The translations under genes were made by a program, and so were the position numbers. This document shows, one piece after another, positions 37,701 to 49,700 of a DNA stretch of 64,000 nucleotides; positions within the stretch are counted from its first letter, which is position 1, and each line of letters starts with the position of its first letter. Source of the stretch: Atrichornis clamosus (Eukaryota > Chordata > Aves > Passeriformes > Menuridae); contig WBMZ01011674.1 in the NCBI GenBank assembly GCA_013400975.1, positions 1-64,000 on the forward strand, written 5' to 3'. The notes below the pieces were generated by a model. The model did not search any database and was not told where the DNA came from. It worked only from the letters and a program-made list of their open reading frames with translations.

Positions 37701-40700
37701 GTCCAGGGATGGGTCTCACCACCCACATCATAAAAAATTGTCCTTTTGTCCAATCTAGACTTATCATCTTTCAATGTGAAACCACAGCCCCTTGTCCTGT
37801 GGCTACAGGCCCTGGTAAAAAGTCTCTTTCCATTTTCTTATTGACCCACTTTGTGTATAAGGGTCACAGTAAGGTGTCCCTGGAGCCTTCAGGCTGAACA
37901 ACCACAACTCTGTCTTCTTTACTTTGGAAAGGTGTTCCAGCTCTCTCTAGTCATTTTTGTGGGCCTTCTCTGAACCTGGTCTAGCAGGTTAATGTCTTTC
38001 TTGCACTGTGGACCCCAGAGCTGGACATGGTAGTCCAGGTAGGCATCTCATGACAGGGGAGTAGAGAGGCACAATCACCTCCTGGCCAAATTAAATTGAT
38101 GCAGCCCAAGATACACTTGGCTTCCTGGGCTGCAGATACACACTGCTGATATGTGTCCAATGTTTTATCTTCTAGCACCCCAAGTCCTTCTTAGCAGGGC
38201 TGTTCTCAAGTGCTTCATTCACCAGTCTAGGAATTGCCTAAGCTCAGGTGCTGGACTTTGTGCTTGGCCTTGTTGAATCTCCTGAGATTCACATGGGCCC
38301 ACTTCTGAGGCCTGTCAAAGTCCATCTGGATGGCATCCCTTCCTTTAAGTGGATCAATTGCACCAGTCAGCTTGGTGTTGTCTGTAAACTTGCAGAGGAT
38401 TCACTCAGTCCTATTAGTCCTATTGCATCACTTAGTCTGTCGTTGATGAGGGGATCTTGAGGAGTGTTGGTCACATTCTGGACTACTGAGAGACACCACT
38501 GGTTACTGGTTTCCACAGAGATATGAAGCCATTGACTCTTCAGATGCAGTCATCCAGCCAGTTGCTCATCCGCGTAATAATCCCTCCCTCAGTGCCCTAC
38601 CTCTCTGAGTGGCAAGAATTCTGTGAGGGATCACATCATTCCAGAAGTCTTAAGTAATGGTATCTGTTGTTCTTCTCACGTCTATGGACACAGTCACTCT
38701 TGTAGAAGAATGTGAATATATTTTTCAGGGAGATTGTTTGTTGTCCTGCAATATGTTCTTTCCTATAGCTGAAACAGTCTTTGGAAAGTACTTAGAGAAG
38801 TTTAAATGCAAGTATTGATTAAAGGCTTAGACTGTCTAATGAGTTACCTCCTGCCAGATTTGACTGTTGGTGCTGTGGGTTGTGCATGCAGGGTTTTTGG
38901 GGTTTTTTTAGGATGAGGGAGAAAACTGGATGTGACAGGATCATAGTCTTGAGTTATTTCCTCTTTTTGAAAGGTTATATTTGCAGTGTGTGTTTTAAGA
39001 ATATTTCTAAACAATGAGGGAAAAGGTTATTCTGTGATCAACTACCTGTATGTTGGTGGCCCTCTTACGTTTGTTGGCCACAGACAGTTGATGCAGGCTC
39101 TCGTTTCCTTCTGTTATTCAAGGAAGCAAACGAAAACCTGAAGATTTCCCTTTGCAAAGGAGAGACTATGATAATGAAACTGAACACAGTAATACAGGTT
39201 TTTCTTTCATGTCTTTCTGCCTGTTTGAGTTGAACCAAATCACATTTTTTCTGTTTTACAAAAGTTCACATGAAATAGTGTCCCTTACATTTTAGGTCTC
39301 TAAATGACCTATGTACTTGCCAGATATTTTTTCAGAACACTTCTCTGGAGCTTGGGGGAATCTGTTGATAGTATTACTGATGCTAGTGCTGATAAGATTT
39401 TTGAAAATTTATTCAGCTTTCAGGTGTTTATTTAGAAGAACACAGGAGAAGACAGCTATTGTATTTTTGGACTAGGCATAACCTTTTTTTCCACTGCTCA
39501 TTCCAATCACATCTAAATTTTTAATTCAGTGCTTTTTAACAGATACTGAACAGTACATCACATATCTGTTTGTGTAAGAACAGAAGAATACTCTAACAGT
39601 TTAATGATAGAAATTAAACCCCAGATTTTTAAGTTAAAAAGTTATTTAAGTAAAATTAGGTGTTTGTGACCTCAACAGAGCTGCTTAAGGTGGGGAGTGG
39701 GATTGTAAGAGCTTGTGTTCCATCTTTATAAGCAAGGAGCCTAAAGGAGACCTGTCATTGTTTAAGTAGAGGAATGCTGTTTCACAAAGAACTACTAACA
39801 CTGTCTCTGGAAGTCTTTTTCAGAGATGGAAAATGTAATTCCAAATTTTAAGTCCTGATTAAAAATCTCTTTATAGCTGGACTTTGCCTGGAATGTTGGA
39901 GGTAAAAAGTTGTACTGTGCTTAAAATTGTTGGGAGGTGCTTGCTCAGAGACAAAAATGCTGGTTTTTACATGGTGATTTTTGGGTCTTTATGCTTTGGT
40001 TATGGGGATGCTGAGGAAAAAAAAACCTGAGGCAATAAAACCTACACCTAAACAGTACAGTAATATGAGTTTGTAATTCCTTTTCTCCCTTTGCAAATGT
40101 GAAGAACTTCTGTGTTTGCAGCAAAATGGGGGTGAGCTACTGGTGTTTTTAAAATCACTGCTGTGGCTAATTATCTCAGTCACTTAAGCATGCATCATTG
40201 CACTCTTCTCTACCTTCCCACTTCCCTCTGAAAGTGGACACAGCCCTTGCTCTGCAAGTAATGATAATAATTGGTAGTAAGACAGACCTGTTACTCATCC
40301 TTTTTTGAGCACATTTCTTATGGCAGATGTCTAGTTTTTAATTAACTGCTAATGAACATGCCTAGTAGACCATGATACTGCTGCCAACCTACTTCATTTT
40401 ATATCTCACTGCTGCTAAGCTCTTAAAAGGTTACAGAGCAGGCATTGGTGTCTTTGAAGTGATGGGAACGTGATTATATGCATAACATAATTGTTTCTAG
40501 GATCTACTACAGCAAATGTTTAGTTACTAAATGCATCTGGTGAACGCTGCTGTTATCCCTCTCCCTGGTCTTTAGTTTCTTCATTTGTGTGCAGCGCATA
40601 CTCCTTTTACCCCTTCTACAAAGATAATATAATATCCTTTTAACAGTTAATGTTTTTTAAATAAAAAGAATATGAACTTCTGGAAAGGATCATCTTTATG

Positions 40701-43700
40701 GATAATCCCTTATCTCTTAGGGAGAACTTTAAACATACTATGGAGAGGTAATATATAAGCACTAAGTCAATATACTAAAGTCCTAAACAGCAATGAGCCT
40801 CAGAAAATAAACATGAAATCATAATATAACTTTGGTGGCTTAAAAGGCCATGATCAGGATTTGAGTCTTAAGTCAGTGTCGTGTAGTGCCATGTTTAAGG
40901 ATCTTTGTGTACCATGTCCTTAAGTAACCATTTGCAAAGCTACAAAGATGTGCAGAGCAGCTTTGCAATGCACTTGCAGCTCTCATAGCACACCTTGCTC
41001 TGGCCCGTGCTCCCCACCATGTGTGTGCAGTGCAACAGAGGACACAGGACACAGCCTCCTGCTTTCAGCTTCGGCGCCTCTCACAGGATCAGTTCCCCAT
41101 TTCTCAGGGTTTCCAAATGTGTGGTATGTAGGCTACAAACCAGAGCCAGGGAATGGTAGGTAACACGCCCCTAACATTTCTTAAAACGTTAACCTGTGCT
41201 TCCTGAAATCAAGTGGATTAACTTGTTTGCTAATTAACCCAAGCAGGAAAGATATTAATGAGAGTTATCTTCACATGCTTCCTGAAGAGTAGGGACAAGA
41301 ATGGAAACAATTTAACTTCTTTTTCCGGTTTTGACCTTCCCACACTCACACTGCACAATATGCTAATTTGAGCTCACTGTTGGAGAAAAGAGGGTTTTCT
41401 CCAGGAAACCAGTTTGGAAGGAATAAACCACATACATTCTTCGACAGTTGCACACCAAAATCGTGTAACGTGGGGACAAGTAAGACCAATGCCAGCAGTG
41501 CTGCACAGCACTGCTGATTCATGTTGTCGTCGTCAAAGCAGATGACTGATCTGGCTGAAGTGGTCAGTGAGGAAGGGGATGACTAATTTACCATCTCTGA
41601 AAGAGCCTGACAAAATATCAGGTTATCTCCTGGATTGCGGAAATGTACTAAAGTCTTGATAAAGTCTGTGATAAGAGGGATGTCTTATTGTTCTTGAGAG
41701 ACTGGACTAAAAAAAACCCCAAACCCCTGCAGTCCTCACAGATATTACAGTGCTCTTTAGTGATAATTCTTAAGTTAAGTTTCACTGGCAATAACAGACT
41801 GATATTGTAGAAAGTGGTCTACTGTGTTAACTACTCAAAATAAAAATTATTCTTAATGCTTCCTTCAAAATGTTAATTTTTTTGTTGTTATAAATACATT
41901 GTTATAGAAGAATAAGAATTACCTCTCTTTTACCTTGTTTTTTTAAACATACTGAAAATGGTGGAGATCAGATATATGTGTTGCAGTGTAGATCAGCAAG
42001 GCTTTTTATGTAGCACTTGAAAATAAATTCCTGATACATGGTATGAGACAGATTTGGTAAATGTATGGCATTGTAGAATTCACTAAATGGATTGTGGTAA
42101 ATTTGAAGATATGTCTTGTATATCAAAATAAGTAAATAATGGCTGCATGACAGTTAGGACAGCAGAAAAGTGAAAGATTAGCAAATCCAGTCCAGAGTTC
42201 TTGAATGTCAGCCCTGTGTCTGCATAATTTTATAAACAGCTCAAGGCATATCTTGGGATGGGGTTATGAGAAGTAAAAGTATAGTAGTGCAGTTGTTACA
42301 TAAATAGTAATAAATAAATTCATATACCGGTAGATTTTATACAACTACTGTTGAGAGTTTTTCTTGAAAGTCTTCACACCTATGGAAGCAGATAAAATAT
42401 TTCTGCATTATTTTGAATTGAGTTTTTTTGGAGTTATTGGTGAAATATTGTGAGCTGTAGTCTAGGAATGATTTCAGTAGATGTCAGCAGTACCGTAGCA
42501 ATTTGGCATGCTCTTGCAGGACCACTAGCATTTACCTGGTCAAACTTAATGTCTAGCTGAGTTCATCCTGTTCAGACATGTGTTTATCTGTCTTGTTTTT
42601 GATCCCAGGAATTGGATGGTACTCTAGCTTCTTCCTGGTACCTGCCTTGACCAGAGAGATAGTGGAGAGTGGCTAGGGTGGAGAGTTTTATTCTGTCTTC
42701 TGTTCATATGCCCAGACACAAGGGAGCAGGAGAGAGGGGCAAGAAATCTGTTGACATGCAGCAGATTATGGGAGCTACGACTAAGCTAAAGATGGTTTTG
42801 AAGCTTCATTTTCTAAAAAAACCCCATGCTGAGCATTTTGGACAACTTTAAATGGATAGCTGAACTTGGTGAACATTAATAAAACCGTGACAGTTTAAAC
42901 TAGAAAGTATCTTAATATTTAAACTATCGGGAAGACATTTTGTTGCAAGAACGCTGTTCTCAAATTGCTTAGAGGTTATTTTGGCAGATTGCTTACAGGG
43001 TTATATGTCCATGCATTATGATTTTGATCTTGCAAGCTGCTCTTTGAACAGATGGGGGTATTTTAATTCATTAATACCATGTTTCTTGTTGAGATTTCCA
43101 TAACCTCATTGATGCTATCTGTAGTACCTGGATTTTAAACCCAAAACTGTTTCCTAAACACAATGTTAGGTCATGAATAGCCCCTCTCTTTCCCCTCTAA
43201 ACCTTGGCTAGAATGAAATGCAAATTCAACTTCAGTAAGTGTGAAACTGAGCATATCTTTTACAGTTTTTAATATTCAGAATAGAAATGTACTTGCTGTT
43301 TCCAGATTGGGGCTAGAAAAGGGTATGAGTTTAAATCAATCTTGCCACTCAATTTTTTTTTTTTTCCAGAGCAGTGATAAGCCTTTCTGTAGAAAGGGAA
43401 AGGTGTTTGGTCCTTCTGCTGCTGCTCTTTGTTGCCAGTGACACTGTGACAGGCAACACTGAGGCTGCCCAAAACAATCTATAGTAGTTGAACTTATTCC
43501 TCAGGCTGCCAAATAAGTATCCAGCTAGTCTTTTTGGATAATGACACGTGAGCAGAGTTGTCCACAGACAGCATGATACAATGCAGTGTATATAGTGCAT
43601 AGAACAAAGGGGAGAGGCTAGATTAAGAAGAAACAAATAAATGTCAAAATCCACTCTTGATTCTCAGTAATTAACCAAACTTCTGCCTTATCTTTCCCAA

Positions 43701-46700
43701 ACTATGTGCTATACGTTGTTCTTCTGGGGATGATGATACCGCTGGGAACAGCAGCAGCAGTTGCAGGCTCAGCACCTCTCCCATGGCCATGGACCTCCAG
43801 TGCCTCTAACGCCGCATCCGTCAGGACTTCAACCTCCAGGAATCCCTCCACTTGGAAGCAGTGCTGGCCTTCTTGCCCTTTCTAGTGCTTTGGGTGGGCA
43901 GTCTCACTTGGCAATAAAAGATGACAAGAAGCATCACGATGCAGACCACCACAGAGGTGAGAGGCATGGCAGACCTGATTAGGACATTGTCAGATTTGCA
44001 CATTGCTGCAAGTTATGTGCATCTCTAAAGAATTCAAGTCATATAGAATGACAGAAAACTGTTGGCAAACTTTAAAATGTCTGCATATATACCACAGAAG
44101 CAAAATTCAGCTTGGAATTTTTCAGTATTTTAAAAGGGGATCACTAGGTGTCACCTGCTCTATACTTTGCAGGGCATTTTGACATCCTGGTAAATACTTA
44201 GTTGTAATAGCAGTGGCCTGCACCATATTGTGGAAAACTGTTAAACTGCATAATGGTAATTTTTTCAAAGAAAGTAATGTTGTTAAATGGGTGGGTGGGA
44301 AGGTAGGGGAAGAAGAAGTTAAATTTTGAAGTGAATGTGTTTAAAAAAAGGTTTAGATAATTGCATCTGTTACTTTAGTTTCATAAGCTTAAATTCTAGT
44401 ACTCAGTTAAATATTGGGCAAAATTGCACTTGACTAATTTTTGAAAAGAAAATAATTTATTCTGTCATGAAATAAAACTAGGCTTTGTGTATGGTTAAAA
44501 TGTAAATCATTTACAAAATACTGTAATTTCCAGGAAGTCACTGTATTAGGAATGTGCAATGACTTATATAAATAAAAGCCATTTTAAAACTGTTTGCGGC
44601 TTGTGTTCTAATTTTTCCCCCCTTTTTTATTTCTGTTTTTGCCTCTGTGTCTGAACGGGCATGTCTGTCCATTTCTTGGTTCCTGCGGGAGCAGACAGAG
44701 AGCCAGGCACAGTAAGTACCAACATTCCTGCTAATGTTTCCGTTTCCAATAATGTAATGATCAGATGTTGCACTGTTTGTCTGTTTTGTCTTCCTTTTAA
44801 TCATTGTCATGATACCAGTCATACACGTTTTCTGTTAAGATACCTCTTGGTTTGTGCAGGACACCAAGTCATTTGTTTGACGGGCTGTACGAATGAGTTG
44901 TGTTTCTGAGCAGCATGATTTTAGGCAAACTTGAATTTCAGTTTGCTTTTTGGTGGCAGGGAGGGGGAGATGAAGCTGCAAACGAAAAAGAACATTGCAA
45001 ATACAATATTCCTAGAGATAAGATTTTTTTTCCTCTAGGATTTTCAAGAAGTAGAATTGCAGAACAGGTGGGAAACTTAAAAGTGAGAATTTTAAATGTG
45101 TCATGATGGTGTTTGGCTCTAGGAGTTTCTGTAACTGCATTTGTTTAAGCCATACTAATGTCATTATGTCTTAATTTGTGCTTCAGGTATAACTTCTGTA
45201 GCGATACTTTTTTCCCCTGTATACATAAGCTGTAATAGAATTGGTCTTGTCTGAAAAGCCCTCTAAAGAACCACTTTGTTACAGCTTTTTATACTGTTTT
45301 ATTCTGAGCGATATTGCTCTATTAATCTGTTAGAGATGGGCATGGGCAACTTCATGTCAGTTCAAGTAACAAAGCTAATTCTGATTGTTTATATCATAGA
45401 TGGGTTTGGGCTCTATTTTGCTCCTTTTCACAATTAGAAAAGACAAGAACCAGGCAAAGTTTTTTGATAGATAGCTATATGGTACTAAATTTCTGATTTT
45501 TATTGCTGCTTATTTAATATATATACTAGTCTTGCCTGACAGTTGTTTGCTGGAAACTATCTGCATATCTTCTGCAACTGTCTTTTGATTTTAGATTGCT
45601 GAGCAAGAAGCATTCATTTCAGCTTGCTTAATGTTACTAATGACAGTGTAACTGCAGAAATAATTTTAAGCTGGGTTTTCATGAAGTCTCAGATATATTA
45701 AGGACATATTCCTCAGTGTGGGACATGCCTCTTTGAGTGATAGTTGGCTGCAGGAATCTCAATAACTTAAGAGCTAAGGAAGGAGGTTTGTAGTATGTGT
45801 CTGTGTGTGCACATAGGCACACATATTTAATGATCACTCTGTGTTTTGATTTTATTGTTATGTTTCCTGTCCTTGCCCTGTTCTCAACTTCCCTTGCCCT
45901 GTCCATCATGTGATTTGGTCAAGGGTTTGAGTTTAAAAGCAGATGCTTCGATGTGGTGAAATTTGGACTCTGAATTCATCTTGTAGCTGGGAATAGTTCT
46001 TGCTTATGGAAACAGAACTGTCAAAAATTAAACCTGGCTTTTGTGTTGTAGGAGAGTTGCAGCATCACTTGCTTAGTTTACCATAGGTGTAAATTTTATT
46101 TGATTAAATTATGTAAAATTGTTGCTGCAGTTGCTTCTGTCTCCACATGTCTAACTGATGATTGCTTGGTTATTGTCTGAAGCAGGCTGTTTTTATGCTG
46201 GGTTTACCACTTAATTAACATTTAAATAATCTGAGGCTTTATTTCATAAAGGAATTTTGCCATGTAGATATGTTGAGTTCTGGATGCTACACGATGGTCA
46301 TTCTAGTTTCTCTTTGGTCTCAGTGCAGGATAATCCTTCATAGCTAACTTCAACTTTAATAGCCAAATACAGGTGAACTTAAAATTGTTTAAATTCAGTA
46401 TTATGTCAGAATCTTGACTTAACTGTAAGTGATACTTTCAATAAAAGAATCATAATTCCAAAGATAGTTAAGTTCATCTCTGTGGCTAAAATGATCAGCT
46501 GAGAATTATGTGCTCTTCAAACTTCTCTAATTCTCTTGTATTTTTAATGGATTCAGTTTTAATGTAAAGTATCTTTTTCAAGATAATATGAAATGGTTCT
46601 CAAGCACACAAGGCATAGCAGCAGGTCTGTTTGCTTATGATGTGTGGTTGAAATAACTTTATAACATCTGGGTCATCAAGACAAAAACAATTTGATTTTC

Positions 46701-49700
46701 AGGGTAACATTTTAAAAGTAATGGTGCTGCCAGAAATCCTTATAAAGGCATGTTTTCATCATCCAAGACACCAAAACCCCTGCTGTTTGTAAGTTGCCTA
46801 AATTCACCATATTGTTTGACATTACTGTGCAGTTCTACGGGGAGATTTCCATTAGATATGTCTGGCATGACCTTTGAGCACTATCAGTAGAAGCTAACAG
46901 CTTTAATGTTCAAGTTTGAAGAATTAGGAGTTAGCGCTTCATTGTTTGGTTTTAAATTGAAGTTTTGTGACATAATTTTGAGTTGAAGCATATTGTGGCA
47001 TATTTGTTTTTAAATTAGATCTGAGTTTATTTTTTTAAAGTCTTCTTTGGTAAATAAGCAGTCACGAGCTTTTATGTGTTGTATGTTTAGGAATACATCA
47101 AACTATAGTGAAATTCTTGTATTATAAATTAATATAAAGGCATGATTTCATTATTCTTGATTTTGTCCAGTGTCCATCTTGACTACTTTTGCTGCATCTA
47201 GATAGCAAGGGCTACATTTTCCTTTTATGTATTAGTTCAAATTTCAGGAAGTAAAACGAAAAGAGATTTTTTGGTAAATGCATGCTTGTGAAATATATAA
47301 GGTAGAGAGTACGTACGCATATAAGAGCGTACTTACTACATGAATGCTAAAATCATTTTGTCAGGTTTAAACCACAGGACTGCATGAGTAAATGGCTGGT
47401 AGGTTTTGGCTGATGCAGCTCCAAGCGTCCCAAACTGGGTCATGTTATTGTGTGAATGCAGGCATCCCTGCTAATGTGGCACAGTCTGGCTGCAGGTAGT
47501 AAAGCAAGTTTTGCAACTGAAACTAAAAGTTTTGAGTTACAAAACAACTTTTATGTCCACATTTTTTTCTTTAGGAAACATACTGGCAACATTTTTCAAA
47601 CTCATCATAGGTGTTCATTTACCACTTGTCTTCTCACTGTTCTAGTATCCTGTTTGGACAGCAGAGAAATGCAAATGTTCTGATGCACTCTGTTGTAACA
47701 CTGATAATTTGTAGACAGTGAAATCCTACTTCATTGTGTGTTTAGGATTTACATTAGTTGATGTTTATCTTTTGTCCTCATGAAAAAATACTGAGCTTAT
47801 TTTCTAAGACTTAGGAATTATTCATAAATTTTCCAAGACATTTTTTTGTCTTCATTGTTAAGCCTAAATGTTGCTATTGTTTTGTAAAACAAACGTTCTT
47901 TTCCTACAGTAGAAAAATATCCTGTGCCCTAAGGTCTCTATCGTATTCTTCATCTCCCAGTCTTGGAGAAAAGGGACATGAACAATTGAGTGCTGCTTTT
48001 TGGATGATATTATGTGCAAGCTGTTTTTGTTTTATGTTTTAATTCTTTTAAATGAGAGAGGAAAATCACAGAAGTTGTTATATGAAAATGCAGGGTACTG
48101 ATCAGTGTAGCACAAGTATGTTTCTTGGACTTTGTGAAGAAAATATGGTTCCAAACCACAGATTAGCTTTAACGGGGTTGCTCACAGCTAAGAGCTGTGG
48201 GCTGCTATGTTGCAGTTTGGTTTGCAGCGGATTGAAGGCGGCATAAGGCTGATGACAAAGGACAAGAGGATTGGGGTGGTCTGGTATAAATTTTTATACA
48301 TACCCTGATTTTTACAAACATTAGCTAGAAAACACTGAAATCAACAGAAATCCTTAATCCTTAATGTCTTCTGACTGTAAAATCAATGTGGATAGTGACT
48401 CAAATCCATTAGGTTTCTAGATTTCCATGTTCCTAATATGAACATACTAGTCTAAATATAACTTAAAATGGTGATTGAAAAGGTGAAGTCAGTATCTTTC
48501 CATCACCAGTAATTTGATACAAAAACCTACTAACTTTATAAGTCAGCTTTTGGGTGGTTGACATGCGTGTTTGCAATAAGCATATTTAGCAAATCAAAGT
48601 TAATGATACTGCAGTAGAAGAGCTTTGAGTGAAATCTTGTGCCTTACTGGGGAATAGTTAAGTCCATCTTCCAACACCTGCTGTATTCCTGTTAGTGAGT
48701 CCTGACAATGAGCAGCTGGCTTTTAGGGTGTAGATGTTAACTTGCTCCTGTTTTGCCTCCTGTTTGGCCTGTAAGGGCTGGTGGCTGCCCTTGGAGTGGC
48801 TGTGCAGCGAGTCCAGGAACGTCCAGGCACAGAGCAAGCCTTTGTGTGTGCACATCTTTGGGGGACAGGGGAGTGAGAGGGCTAAGGAGCCCAGCACCAG
48901 AGAAGATCTTAATTGGTATAGTTGAACCATGGGCACAGATGTAATGTAAATACTGTTACTTAATTGCTGTAATGATCAGCATAGGGTCAATTGTCAGTCC
49001 TGTACGTACTATTCCCTATGAATTACCTGTGCTGTGTTACAAGTGGAGCTAAATGAGATACTGAGTGCTCTCAGCCTGTACCTCTGGCACAAATACTTGA
49101 GGTTTGGAAGTGGTTCCTGTGGGGAAAGGCATGGCAGTCAAAGAAGTGTATTATGTGCATTATATTCCTAGTAGGAACTGCCTTCTTTCTGTGCATCATT
49201 ACTACGTTTTTGTTTCATATTTGCCTTCTAGTGGTTTCAGTATTTAACTTTTGCTGGCATCAGAGTTGCTTTAGGATCACAAGTTGCCTGTTATACAGCC
49301 TTTATGCAGTCTGGTAATTCTGACAGGAAGCAATGCTACATTAGTTCTTTGCGGTTTTTTTTTTGGGGGGGTGTTTTTTTGTTTGTTTTTTGTTTTGCAA
49401 CTTGAAGAACAGGATTTCAAGTGAATAAAAAAAAGTTATTGGAAGAAAAGGAAAACACAGGCAAGGGATTTTGACCACTTGCTCTGATCTGAGGTTCATG
49501 TTTTGCAAATGTTGCATTGGTAATCCCTATTAAATTGAACTCTTAGTATGAAAGCAAGAAATATCCTCAGTTATGTATCTAGCCCGTTGAAATTAAGGCA
49601 AATTGAAAACTGGTGTGATGCATTTTCTGTTTAGGATATCAACTATGCATGTATATCTTTTTGCCCTTCCTGCATAAACTGATTACGAACTGAAGATCCA

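Larger units (their letters stand above)
24127..43751 (+). other. TLE1: TLE1 intron 6 (19.6 kb)
   Basis: The largest intron here, between the Q and GP coding blocks. It carries an octamer-bearing unique block at about 24.83-25.48 kb, an unexplained purine-rich segment at about 28.5-30.6 kb, a 57-nt perfect-looking hairpin at 32,163-32,219, four CR1 fragments from 32.99 to 38.7 kb, T/G-rich tracts near 27.53 and 34.75 kb, and a unique block near 41.16-41.40 kb. No additional TLE exon was recognised. Confidence 0.9.

Noticed and set aside
48658..48944. Overlapping open frames on both strands near 48.7-48.9 kb
   Set aside because: Both strands are open by composition, with no recognised domain and no splice context.
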